A stretch of 64,000 nt of DNA from Rutpela maculata (Eukaryota > Arthropoda > Insecta > Coleoptera > Cerambycidae): contig OW386289.2 of assembly GCA_936432065.2 (NCBI GenBank), positions 136,450,015-136,514,014 on the forward strand, written 5' to 3'. The notes beneath the pieces are model-generated. The model ran no database searches, was not told where the DNA came from, and was given only the letters and a program-made list of their open reading frames with translations. A program made the position numbers and the translations under genes. Shown here one piece after another: positions 43,353 through 54,289 of this stretch (positions are counted from its first letter, which is position 1; the number at the start of each line of letters is the position of its first letter).

Positions 43353-44345
43353 ATGAGTGTTGCTACTGAAAACAATTTAGAAAATTGTTCTGAAGACATT
43401 TTAAATGCCGCTCGAGAAGCATCTTCGAGCTTACTTCCTTTAAAATCCAAGGAAAAATACGAGAAAATATATGAAATATTTTGTAAGTGGAGGATGACAA
43501 AAAACGCACTAAGAACTGATGAAAGTATATTTTTTGAGAAGGTAAGTTATTTTTATACATATTTTAGTGTTTTTCATACAATATCTTTCGTTATTTTAGG
43601 CAAAATCTCTTAAAGGGCCCAGTTTATGGTCTACATATTCCATGTTGAAAAGTACTATACAAATAAAGGAAAATGATATATTACAATATAAAAAGCTACT
43701 TGCCTTTTTAAAACGTCAATGACACATACGAAGCAAAGAAATCAAAAGTTTTGACCATGGAAAACGTTACCATGTTTTTAAAAGAGATTCCAGACGATAA
43801 GTTCTTATTAATGAAAGTGGTACTAAACTAATATTTGGTTTAAATGGGGCATATCGGCGTGCAGAGTTGTGCAGTTTAACTGTAAAAGATATAGAAGACA
43901 TGGGCTATAATTTTACACCATACCAAAACCAAATAGAAATGTGTATTTACCGTAGGATCAGAGTGCAACGGATATGAAATTTATCATATTTACGATTGAG
44001 ACCCAAACAAGTAAAACACAATAGATTTTTCACTTACTGTAATCACCGTAAGTGCATAATACAACCAGTTGGCATTAACAGTTTTGCAAAAATTCCCCAA
44101 AGAGTTGCAGAAAACTCCCAGATGCATATAGTTACACTGGCCATTGCTTGAGGAGGACGTCTGCCACTTTCCTCGCTGAGAGTGGAGCTGATATTCAAAC
44201 ACTTAAAAGACATGGAGGATGGCGGTCAACTAGTGAGGCTGAAGGGGTATATCGAAAAATTAGAAAAGGAACAAAAGAAGTCCTACTGGAGGAATACTCG
44301 CGGTCAAAGACAAGCGAAAGGGTTTATAACCTATTCAACAACTGA
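43353..44345 (+). pseudogene. Crypton-like tyrosine-recombinase gene with an intron, decayed
   Basis: Cryptons move as DNA using a tyrosine recombinase. Exon 1 (43353-43541, 63 codons) reads LLPLKSKEKYEKIYEIFCKW. A GTAAGT...TTTTAG intron of 58 nt follows (43542-43599, phase 0). Exon 2 continues AKSLKGPSLWSTYSMLKSTI and ends at a stop at 43720. In other frames come KKSKVLTMENVTMFLKEIPD, then GAYRRAELCSLTVKDIEDM (catalytic Arg region), CIIQPVGINSFAKIPQRVAE, YTGHCLRRTSATFLAESGAD (catalytic H-x-x-R) and LKRHGGWRSTSEAEGVYRK (HGGW box and likely nucleophilic Tyr). All five catalytic positions are recognisable but at least four frameshifts or stops separate them. Its last codon overlaps the 12-bp repeat that borders the adjacent palindrome. 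Confidence 0.85.
43542..43599 (+). other. Putative 58-nt spliceosomal intron in the Crypton ORF
   Basis: It starts gtaagttatt and ends tttcgttattttag. Removing it joins the coding frames in phase 0, and the residues on each side (SIFFEK and AKSLKGPSLW) fit consecutive positions of the family. Confidence 0.65.
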
Positions 44346-44353
44346 TCATAGGC
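44342..44353. repeat. 12-bp direct repeat, left of the palindrome
   Basis: ctgatcataggc; repeated exactly at 47137-47148. It contains the TGA stop of the Crypton frame. Confidence 0.8.
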
Positions 44354-47136
44354 TTTTTTTTTTACAATCAATTATTTTTATTTATTTGCTTTTATCATGA
44401 TTAGAGAATATTATTTAGGTATTACGCAAATCACAACTTACACACTTTTTTATTAATTATAAAAATACCCACTTTCTGTATATTGTTGCCCTAATCTGGG
44501 CACGCTAATATACTAGTTAGGTAAATACTTTAAAACACTCATTATTGGAGAACCAATCAAAACAACTACTCTTCTAGCTAATACTGACGAAGTATTGAAT
44601 TACATGATAGGATTCTTAGCATTTTAAAGAAAAAAATATATTGAAAATACTTAAATCATTCACACTTTTTTTTTTTTTTTTTTTTTATTTAATATGAAAT
44701 TATCTACTTTCTGTATATTGGTACCTTAATCGGGTCACACTAATATAATACTTAGGAAAACACTTTAAAACACTCATTATTGGAAAAACAATCAAAACAA
44801 CTACTCTTCTAGCTAATACTGACGAAGTATTGAATTACATGATAGGATTTCTGGCATTTTAAGGCAAAAAAAAAAAAAAATTAATTGAAGATACTTAAAT
44901 TATTTATTGAAATTCAGTCATTCACAAGAAGTATTGAACCTTACACTCTATTTCAACTCTAGAAAAGTTGTACAAGTTTTTTCGAACTCGTTAGTTCTCA
45001 TCAGTAGAGTATAGAAACATTCATTCATTATTTACAAGCCTATTCTTGATTTATTTTTTTTACAATCAATTATTTTTATTTATTTGCTTTTATCATGATT
45101 AGAGAATATTATTTAGGTATTACGCAAATCACAACTTACACACTTTTTTATTAATTATAAAAATACCCACTTTCTGTATATTGTTGCCCTAATCTGGGCA
45201 CGCTAATATACTAGTTAGGTAAATACTTTAAAACACTCATTATTGGAGAACCAATCAAAACAACTACTCTTCTAGCTAATACTGACGAAGTATTGAATTA
45301 TATGATAGGATTCTTAGCATTTTAAAGAAAAAAATATATTGAAAATACTTAAATCATTCACACTTTTTTTTTTTTTTATTTAATATGAAATTATCTACTT
45401 TCTGTATATTGGTACCTTAATCGGGTCACACTAATATACTACTTAGGAAAACACTTTAAAACACTCATTATTGGAAAACCAATCAAAACAACTACTCTTC
45501 TAGCTAATACTGACGAAGTATTGAATTACATGATAGGATTTCTGGCATTTTAAGGCAAAAAAAAAAAATTAATTGAAGATACTTAAATTATTTATTGAAA
45601 TTCAGTCATTCACAAGAAGTATTGAACCTTACACTCTATTTCAACTCTAGAAAAGTTGTACAAGTTTTTTCGAACTCGTTAGTTCTCATCAGTAGAGTAT
45701 AGAAACATTCATTCATTATTTACAAGCCTATTCTTGATTTATTTTTTTTACAATCAATTATTTTTATTAAAAGCAAATAAATAAAAATAATTGATTGTAA
45801 AAAAAATAAATCAAGAATAGGCTTGTAAATAATGAATGAATGTTTCTATACTCTACTGATGAGAACTAACGAGTTCGAAAAAACTTGTACAACTTTTCTA
45901 GAGTTGAAATAGAGTGTAAGGTTCACTTCTTGTGAATGACTGAATTTCAATAAATAATTTAAGTATCTTCAATTAATTTTTTTTTTGCCTTAAAATGCCA
46001 GAAATCCTATCATGTAATTCAATACTTCGTCAGTATTAGCTAGAAGAGTAGTTGTTTTGATTGGTTTTCCAATAATGAGTGTTTTAAAGTGTTTTCCTAA
46101 GTAGTATATTAGTGTGACCCGATTAAGGTACCAATATACAGAAAGTAGATAATTTCATATTAAATAAAAAAAAAAAAGTGTGAATGATTTAAGTATTTTC
46201 AATATATTTTTTTCTTTAAAATGCTAAGAATCCTATCATGTAATTCAATACTTCGTCAGTATTAGCTAGAAGAGTAGTTGTTTTGATTGGTTCTCCAATA
46301 ATGAGTGTTTTAAAGTATTTACCTAACTAGTATATTAGCGTGCCCAGATTAGGGCAACAATATACAGAAAGTGGGTATTTTTATAATTAATAAAAAAGTG
46401 TGTAAGTTGTGATTTGCGTAATACCTAAATAATATTCTCTAATCATGATAAAAGCAAATAAATAAAAATAATTGATTGTAAAAAAAATAAATCAAGAATA
46501 GGCTTGTAAATAATGAATGAATGTTTCTATACTCTACTGATGAGAACTAACGAGTTCGAAAAAACTTGTACAACTTTTCTAGAGTTGAAATAGAGTGTAA
46601 GGTTCAATACTTCTTGTGAATGACTGAATTTCAATAAATAATTTAAGTATCTTCAATTAATTTTTTTTTTTTTTTGCCTTAAAATGCCAGAAATTCTATC
46701 ATGTAATTCAATACTTCGTCAGTATTAGCTAGAAGAGTAGTTGTTTTGATTGGTTTTCCAATAATGAGTGTTTTAAAGTGTTTTCCTAAGTAGTATATTA
46801 GTGTGACCCGATTAAGGTACCAATATACAGAAAGTAGATAATTTCATATTAAATAAAAAAAAAAAAAAAAAAAAAGTGTGAATGATTTAAGTATTTTCAA
46901 TATATTTTTTTCTTTAAAATGCTAAGAATCCTATCATGTAATTCAATACTTCGTCAGTATTAGCTAGAAGAGTAGTTGTTTTGATTGGTTCTCCAATAAT
47001 GAGTGTTTTAAAGTATTTACCTAACTAGTATATTAGCGTGCCCAGATTAGGGCAACAATATACAGAAAGTGGGTATTTTTATAATTAATAAAAAAGTGTG
47101 TAAGTTGTGATTTGCGTAATACCTAAATAATATTCT
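44354..47136. mobile_element. 2.78-kb near-perfect palindrome of four ~690-bp units
   Basis: Two direct copies of a ~690-700-bp unit (acaatcaatt at 44364, 45062 and 45750) are followed by two inverted copies. The axis is at about 45774, with an 11-nt spacer (45769-45779) between acaatcaattatttttatt and its complement. Arm identity is very high, differing mainly in T/A run lengths and one 4-bp deletion. Each unit contains two diverged ~240-bp halves and a ~200-bp segment (from attgaaccttacactc to cttgatttatt) absent from the single-unit relative at 38115-38645. The whole is flanked by a perfect 12-bp direct repeat. No ORF of note. Near-identity of arms implies recent formation or gene conversion. 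Confidence 0.85.
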
Positions 47137-47148
47137 CTGATCATAGGC
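47137..47148. repeat. 12-bp direct repeat, right of the palindrome
   Basis: Exact copy of 44342-44353. Confidence 0.8.
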
Positions 47149-47400
47149 CTTCTAACTGACCATTGCCCCTTGAAATATCATCTCAAAAACATGGGTATAG
47201 CAGAAGATGACAAATGCAGATACTGTGAGCTACAACTGAGACTGCGGAACATATATTTTGTGAATACAAGGTACTAATCTGCATTAGGCTAAAGTACCTA
47301 GAACAGGCGGAATTGACGCCTGAAGACAGGGAAATTAGCTTTCAGGAAAATCACAAGCTTTGTAAAAAGTTTTGGAATCCTGGGCAATAACTAGTTGTAG
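47141..47400 (+). pseudogene. LINE C-terminal fragment (CCHC-type tail)
   Basis: IIGLLTDHCPLKYHLKNMGI, then AEDDKCRYCE and, after a frameshift, AEHIFCEYKVLICIRLKYLE and LTPEDREISF. The C-x2-C...H-x3-C and 'LTGHCPL...HL..MG.A.DD.CR.C' patterns are those of the C-terminal part of insect non-LTR polymerases. Truncated at both ends; it begins where the palindrome's right direct repeat ends. Confidence 0.75.
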
Positions 47401-47404
47401 GGTA

Positions 47405-48765
47405 ATTCACAAAAGACCTTTTAAATCGAGGAAAATAAAGGCCAACTCAGGGCCAAGCGACACCTTAAACCACCTACAATCTACAAGTATTTTAAAAAGT
47501 TTCTTTGTATATTTTCAATACTGGCAATATGAGTTTCATAGCATGGACTCCAAACCAAACTTGCATATTCGAGTTTTAAACGCAAATGTTCATTTAATAA
47601 TCGAAATAAAACAGTCGAAAATGACATTTTTAATGAAGATTCTAAGAAATGTATAAGTTCATGTTACGTTGATTTGACACTGCTGTATTGTACATTGTAC
47701 TTTTAATATACATAATATATTGTTTCCACTGTATTAATACAATCAGTATTAACAAAATGATAGTGTTTATTTTAAAATTAATATTAGCAAAAGTATTTTA
47801 AAGAACAGAATTATTTATAAAATCCTATTTACCATTCAATAGTCTTCTGTCGAGGAGAAAACCTCTTAAAAGTCAATTCAAGTCAAACAGACAAGAAAAA
47901 ATAGCAAGCAATCTTTCAGAATCTTTATATTACGTTTGTTCAGAGGAGAACTTATGTTCTGTCAGTGCGTTCGCTGTAATGTATTTGTAATAGAAGCGCT
48001 TCTTGAATTATTTAAATATGTTTATTTTACCCTGTTTTGGTGCATACGTGGAAAATTGCTTTTTACTAGAATCTCACAAAAGACAAATTGCACAAAATAG
48101 AAATAACGGCACTGGAAAAGTAACTTTAAGATTGTATAGACGAGTATCAACTTCGATGTATAATTAAAAGTGACATTATTAATATATGGGGAACCGCTTT
48201 ATTTACTCTGCAAATCTATATTATTATACTCTTCGCAAAAACAAAGAGTATATTGCATTTGATCGGCACATTTCTAAAATCGTAAATATCGCTCGTAGAG
48301 AAAAAAATTTCATATCATTGTGTTAGTGAACGAATTCTGAACAACTTTCAAAATGTCCGTCTGTCCGTCCGTCCGTCACGTTTCTTGTAAGCACGATAAC
48401 TTAAAAAAGAAAAGTCCGATTATATTGAAATTTGGAAAGTAAGTTAGTGTCAGCTAGAGGAAGAACCCTATCGTTTTTGAAAAAAATCAAATCAGTAAAT
48501 AAGAAACTTATTAATCATTTAATTTAAAAAAAAATCTTAATTTTTGTCACTTGTATTTAAATAGAAATCTTGCGAAATGTTATCTCTATAATATATTTTT
48601 TTCTGTTTATGCATTTTACTAATATATATTTCATAATAATATATCCAATGAGTCGAAATATGATTCTCTAAAGATATATATCACAAACATTCAATTTTCC
48701 TTGCAATATGTGATGCAACATCCCGGCCACGACAACGCGGAAATTAAAAGTTTTAGAATACAAAT
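47405..48765. other. Intergenic; GTCC-rich repeat at 48340-48380
   Basis: No gene recognised. 48235-48560 has the layout of a common arthropod non-coding repeat: (TCCG/TCTG)n followed by a gcacgataactt box and an attgaaatttgg box. Confidence 0.4.
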
Positions 48766-48769
48766 TTAT

Positions 48770-48910
48770 GTGCCTCATTTCAGACTCTGATACACCTCCC
48801 TCAGAGATCTCTATGCACGTCGCCACGACATAACTCCACTAGCGGACTTCGTCCAAGAAATCTCACAAAGATTCTACCAGTTCGAATTGGCGGGAGCCCG
48901 CTAACCCGCA
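48770..48910 (+). pseudogene. Possible LINE C-terminal scrap
   Basis: One frame reads YTSLRDLYARRHDITPLADF, then VQEISQRFYQFELAGAR. It recalls the extreme C-terminus of Jockey-type polymerases (R-LY-RR...PL-DF...FYQ). Short, with a stop just upstream. Confidence 0.4.
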
Positions 48911-49107
48911 ACATTACCCGAATCAGACATCATAACGCAATTCTTTTCGATATTCGACATACCCTACCATACCAGGCGTTGCCTATTTTCCGGCAACTCC
49001 CCTAGCCACACTTCTTCCTACGATAATCTACCTCTACACTACTCTTTATCTTCCCTCGACTTTAAATCTTTCAACCCCTCTATTTGCCCGCCCTTTATAT
49101 TCGTTTT

Positions 49108-49196
49108 TGTTTTTTTGTTCTTTTTGTTCTTTTTGTTCTTTTTGTTCTTTTTGTTCTTTTTGTTCTTTTTGTTCTTTTTGTTCTTTTTTGTTTTGT
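49108..49196. repeat. 9-bp minisatellite (TTTTTGTTC)n
   Basis: About eight near-identical copies; a multiple of three, so both strands stay open and give artefactual Phe/Cys/Ser or Lys/Glu/Gln repeats. Confidence 0.9.
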
Positions 49197-49199
49197 AGT

Positions 49200-50955
49200 A
49201 ACTGTCCCATTAGTATAAAAGATTGCCTCATCGGAAAACTTACTTTTTCAACAAAACGTCTATCTAAAAATATTTTCTCCAATCCACAAACAAAAGTCCA
49301 AATGTTTTGAATCATCGTTAACTTCTAAGGTGTGATTTAATATCTGTTTAAACGCGCAAATCTTATTTTGAAATGACAGTTATATAAATTTGGTATGTAA
49401 AGAAATGGATCACCATAAAGAAAGACATTTATATTTTTTTCCCAATATCATGTGAAAAATTAATTTTTAAATCTTTCCGAAAATATTTTCAAGATATTTG
49501 TAAATTGTCCATATTCAAATCAACCTTCTTGGCTAAAACCATATAGAGCTGGCAAGGATCCGTTAACCGAATAGAAGGTTTTTAATGAAGCAAACGTATT
49601 AGTCAAGAATTACTTTTATTCGTAAAATCAAGAATTAAATAGTTTTTTCTCTTCCGGACTCAATTCGGAGATACACGATATGTATGTGTATTTATGTATT
49701 TGTGGCCTTATAACTACAAAGCCATTGGTCTGATTTGAACGCGATTCCGTGGTATCTTTTTTCGTTCCTTTGAAATTTTTACGTTTTAATGTTTGCTTTT
49801 AATGTAGCGGACGTATTGTTATACACCTAAAATATAATTAAAACAAATTTTTCCACTCAAAATTGTGCAGAAAATAAATTGTGAGACATCTTCACAAATC
49901 GAAAAACCGATTGAAGTTAAATATTTAGCAGTTACAGTTGATGAAGTCTTGAGATGCTAACATATTACTTATTCATCTCAAAATAATTATATCAGTAACG
50001 TTTTATTTTAATCATACAGTAACAGCTCAGTTTGGAAATAAAATGAATTAACCCTACCGTAACCATTATAATTACTTCTTCATTGTAGTATCAAGCTACC
50101 TAATGACAATACCAATAATGAATCAAGTCAAATTAAAAATTTATTTAATCCATGGTCCATCCTATGAAAGCCCGAGGGCCGCATTATTACAGTAAAACAA
50201 TTTTTTAGAATAATCAATTAGACACGCCGAATCCAAGGGGTGATAAATAAAGTCAATAGCAGCACAGAGACAGTAAAAGTTAAGACGTTATACATATTGA
50301 TAGATCAATTGGATTCCCGGCGATTACTCGATAAAGAGGCCCTCCCGGGAAACAGCAGTCTATTGGGGTGATCCATGGGTGTAGACTCCCTCCTTCAACA
50401 TTAGTATTCGCCCTTCCTGTCCGGAAAATCTATTACACGGCTTACTGCTATTGCAATGTTGAGTTCAATGAAATATTGCTAAAAAGTGAGCAGTGCATAG
50501 TAACGTCCCAAATAATATAAATGCGTTTTTTGCTCATTAATATTTTATGGGACACTTGTAAAAAGTGTGGGGAACAATGTTAAGATATTTTTGATGTAAT
50601 TTGTCAGGCGCCGGCGAATTTTGAATACAGGAAATTTATTAGACAATTCTAAATAAAAAATATTAAATGAATTATATACATTTGTCTATACTGAATAAGA
50701 AGTCCATATATACAATACGCGGGTTTGGACATATAAGTAAAAATGAAATTTCTTTGTCAGATTACAAATTAAGGATTCACACAACACATATGTAAAAAAA
50801 AATTAATAAAAAAATTTGTAACGCGTGTAATAGTTAAGTTCTCCAATTATCTCATATCCAGCAACAATGTTTGATGTCAGATACTGTGTCTGACGTCAGG
50901 TACTAAGAACAAGTTCCGCTTTCACTTTGTACACACGTATCTTAAAATGCGCGGA
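49200..50955. other. Intergenic, nothing recognised
   Basis: 50290-50400 is moderately GC-rich but no gene or RNA was recognised. Confidence 0.4.
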
Positions 50956-50959
50956 CAGA

Positions 50960-51190
50960 TACCGGCTCGGTGGCGCAGTGCTTAAGATCTATTAATAATT
51001 AATTTAATTTCTTAGGTTTGCTTGGGTCCCGGGTTCGAATCCTGGCTAGGGTATGGTTGTGTAGTGGCGTTATTCACGTGTTGCCGAGACGGTAACAGTG
51101 GGCTAGACTGCGGTTGTGTGAGAGACAACACGGCCTAGCCGCTTTCCTCTCCTGGCAGATGGCAGGAAGATACATACTTTATGTAAAAAA
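50960..51190 (+). mobile_element. tRNA-derived SINE
   Basis: The pol III promoter boxes are clear: A box tggcgcagtgctt at 50971-50983 and a perfect B box ggttcgaatcc at 51032-51042. Their spacing is longer than in a normal tRNA because of an AT-rich ~25-nt stretch, and no acceptor stem closes, so this is a SINE head, not a tRNA gene. The unrelated body (51050-51180) contains gtgttgccgagacggtaaca and tcctggcagatggcaggaag. The tail and target duplication are unclear. Confidence 0.7.
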
Positions 51191-51194
51191 TGTT

Positions 51195-52020
51195 TTAACC
51201 AATTTGACCGAATTTTTTTTTCACGTAATTTTTATATAAATTTCCCGGCACCTTCGCCAAAATTTTTCAAACTTTAATTTTTTATAAGACGTTTTTATTA
51301 AAACAACAAATTTTTTCGTTGCAAAATATTACAAAGCGTTATTTATATTACAATATAAAATGTATGAAAAAAATCGTGAATTCGAAATTTTTTTAATTGT
51401 ACAAGAGGTCATTCGTGTACATTTCTTGAGCTGTATCTCGGAAACTAGACATAGGATCGAGTTGGGCTCATGACATATTTGGTTCAGAAAGTCGAAATCT
51501 ACAATATATTAAACATTCAGCCAATTTGACTCTACCACAATTTACATAAGAAATGTGCGGGGTGTTTTGCCGAAAATAAGAATTGTGACAAAAAATGGAG
51601 AGATTTTAAGGGAAAATGCGCACATTGTATCGGTCATAACTTCTTTGTTTTTTTAAGCGGGAGAAAAGAATTTTAAAAAGATTGGTTGCTTAATCGGTAA
51701 TCTTTAATTTGATTTCTTAAATTTTTTTCTGCAAGTGCCATAATCTCTGAGATATTAAACTTTTAAAGAGATATTTTGACTTAAAAACGTTTGACGCCAT
51801 TTTTAAACCTCCATATCTCCGAAAAAATAATTGGTTACGGAGACTTTAAAAACAGCAAATTGTTTCTTGGTTTATGGTCCATGCGAACTTGCAAAAAGGG
51901 TGTAAAACCCCAAAAGTGCAGGGGTAGCGACCAAACATGACTACACGATGGTGACAGTCGCGCGGTCCCTACCCCTCCCCACCTCGAATTGCCTCAAAAT
52001 TCAAAAAAACCACCTCTTTT
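51195..52020. other. Intergenic with a family X remnant
   Basis: 51630-51860 has family-X-like boxes (ggtcataacttctttgtttt, tctctgagatatt, gacgccattttta). 51540-51630 and 51900-52000 show nothing recognisable. Confidence 0.4.
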
Positions 52021-52024
52021 TTTC

Positions 52025-53215
52025 GTCAGGCATGCGAGGACTTCTTAGATCAGGTTTTTTTTTGAGGAAGCTCAATATGTCCTGTAATATTTCGCAACCA
52101 GACATCCTAACGATCCACAGGGGTTGAAACCACTCCCTCCCTCAATACCGAAACATGCAAAAACATCCAAACGTGCTAAAAATTGTTTTCCACACGTTTT
52201 CAAGGGCGGGGAACTCGATGCTGATATTATTTAGCCTTCTACCCCCATCCAACTACCACTAAATGCATATAACCCTTTTTTTCGATTTGTCGTTTTCAGG
52301 TATGCAAGGACTTGTTGGATCGATTTTTTTTTTTGAGGAAACTCAATATGTCCTGTAAAATTTCGCAACCAGACATCCTAACGACCCACCCGAGGGGGTA
52401 GTTGAAACCACCCCCTCCCTCAATACCGAAACCAACAAAAAAACATCCAAACGTCCTGATGAATGTACTCAGATGGAAGCAAGTCTCATTGAAGAATTTA
52501 ATGTCCATTCCGATTGGCCAGAACAATATGATTTAATTTGTAAACGGCGAAGAATAAATTAAAACTTAATAATAATAATGTATGACACATGTCTAGAATA
52601 AGAATAAAAATCATGTACATAATAAATATATAATAAAGAAGTGGACTACGCAAACTCCTTTTAAGCTGCAATAAAAAAAATTATCTCTCTAGAAAACCTG
52701 ATCTAATGAGCGCTTAAGATCTCACTATAAGAAAAACCGATGGTTTTGGGCATTCAAAGGTAGTTTTTGAGGACTAAGAAACAAACTGACTCAACTATCG
52801 TGTTTTCCACCCTTGAAAACGGTGGATACCTTATTCTATTTGAGGAATACTTCAATATTCAGGGAGGGGGTGGTTTCAACCCCCTGGGCTCGTTAGAACG
52901 TCTAATCGCACAATTTTACAGGACATATTGAGTTTCTTCAAAAAAGATACCGATCCAACAAGTCCTCGCATACCTGATAAGAAAAAGAGGTGGTTATATG
53001 CATTTAGTGGTAGTTGGTTGGGGGTAGGAGGCTAAATAATATCAGCATCGTGTTCCCCGCACTTGACAATGTGTGGAAAACAATTTTCAGCACGTTTGGA
53101 TGTTTTTGCATGTTTCGGTATTGAGGGAGGGGGTGGTTTCAACCCCCGTGGGCCGTTAGGATTTCTCGTTGCGAAATTTTACAGGACATATTGAGCTTCC
53201 TCAAAAAAAACCCGA
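52025..53215. repeat. Fold-back element with tandem ~265-bp units in each arm
   Basis: The left arm holds two direct units beginning ggcatgcgaggacttcttag (52030) and ggtatgcaaggacttgttgg (52299). The right arm (about 52855-53215) is the inverted pair. Shared blocks are ctcaatatgtcctgtaa, ccctccctcaataccgaaac, atgctgatattatttagcct and aactaccactaaatgcatat. The arms are about 85-90% alike by eye and the spacer is 52470-52850. This organisation mirrors the 44.35-kb palindrome with an unrelated sequence. Confidence 0.8.
52450..52562 (+). pseudogene. Unidentified protein C-terminus in the fold-back spacer
   Basis: A frame reads DECTQMEASLIEEFNVHSDW, then PEQYDLICKRRRIN and a stop, followed by AATAAA-like signals at about 52552 and 52620. 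The charged, protein-like composition is unlike the surrounding repeat. I do not recognise it. It could be a captured 3' exon (an ag precedes 52462) or chance. Confidence 0.25.
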
Positions 53216-53219
53216 TCAT

Positions 53220-54180
53220 GAGTTGGAATACCCATGTTGTTATTGGTATGTTTCCATAAGTGTTTATACTAAAAACAGTTTTTATATGGCATTACAGCTT
53301 TTAATTTGATAAGTTCTCATGGGACCTGAATAGTGTTGAAACTGAAAAAGTTTCATCAGTAAAATCAAATACGAGTTCTGTAATCTTTTATAAGAAACAA
53401 TTAGTATATGGTTTTTGTAAGATCTGAGGGGTTGTCATCAGTTTAGTTTATATAGTAATTTAATGAGGATTTATAAGGATACGTATTAAAAAGTGTTAAT
53501 AAGGTATTACATCGAATATTTTTGTGGCTTTTTATGGGATTTGAAGAGTAATGAAATTGAAAAGATATACTTACTAAGGAGTTCCTATAGTAGACATTTT
53601 ATACATTTTTATAAGGATATATTTGTACTTGTTTTTATAAGACTTCATGGGTATATATCAGTTTAGTTTATATAAGAATTTAATGGAAACGTGTAAGGAT
53701 GCATGTTAAAAAGTATGAGTAAGGTATTATCGAATACTTTTTTGAAATCTGAAGAGTAATGAAATTGAAAAGATGTACCATAAGAAGTTCCTAGTAGGCA
53801 TTTTATATATTTTTATAAGAATATATTTGTACTTATATTTATAATTTAGTTTATGTAAGAATTTAATAAGGGTTTATAGGGACATCTATTAAAAAGTCTT
53901 AATAATGATTTACAACTATTAATTTGATAAATGTTCATGGGGTTCCAATAGTAGTAAAACTAATAATGCTTCATCAGGAAACCAGGGATGAATGTTATAA
54001 CATTTAATAAGAAATAATTAGTATATATAAGATTTGAAGGGTTATTATTAGTTTAGTTTTATATAAGAATTTAATAAGGATTTCTCAGTGCACCCATTGA
54101 AAATTATTATTTACAACTATTAATTTGAAAAGTTTTTATGGGATTTCAATAGTAGTCAACCTAAAAAAGTTACAATACTT
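53220..54180. repeat. Diverged tandem repeat, ~210-bp period
   Basis: gaagagtaatgaaattgaaa recurs at 53541 and about 53753, with ttagtttatataagaattta-like and ggatttataagg-like boxes in each unit. It may be the inverted, older counterpart of the 103-bp satellite to its right (twice its period), but I could not align the two convincingly. Confidence 0.5.
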
Positions 54181-54289
54181 ACTAAACTAAACTTCCTAAT
54201 ACAATAGATTTCATATAATTTACATTAAAATCAATTGTAAGATTTAAATCCATTGTAAGTATATACACATTGTATTTTAGAAAACCCTC

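Noticed and set aside
44354..47136. CRISPR-like or IS-like structure in the repeated region
   Set aside because: Units are ~690 bp, inverted and spacer-free, and the genome is clearly eukaryotic.
49046..49315. Open frames with KEQ repeats on one strand and FCSFCS repeats on the other
   Set aside because: Artefact of the 9-bp minisatellite, whose unit is a multiple of three.
50971..51042. tRNA gene
   Set aside because: A and B boxes are present, but spacing is abnormal and no acceptor stem closes; better explained as a tRNA-derived SINE.
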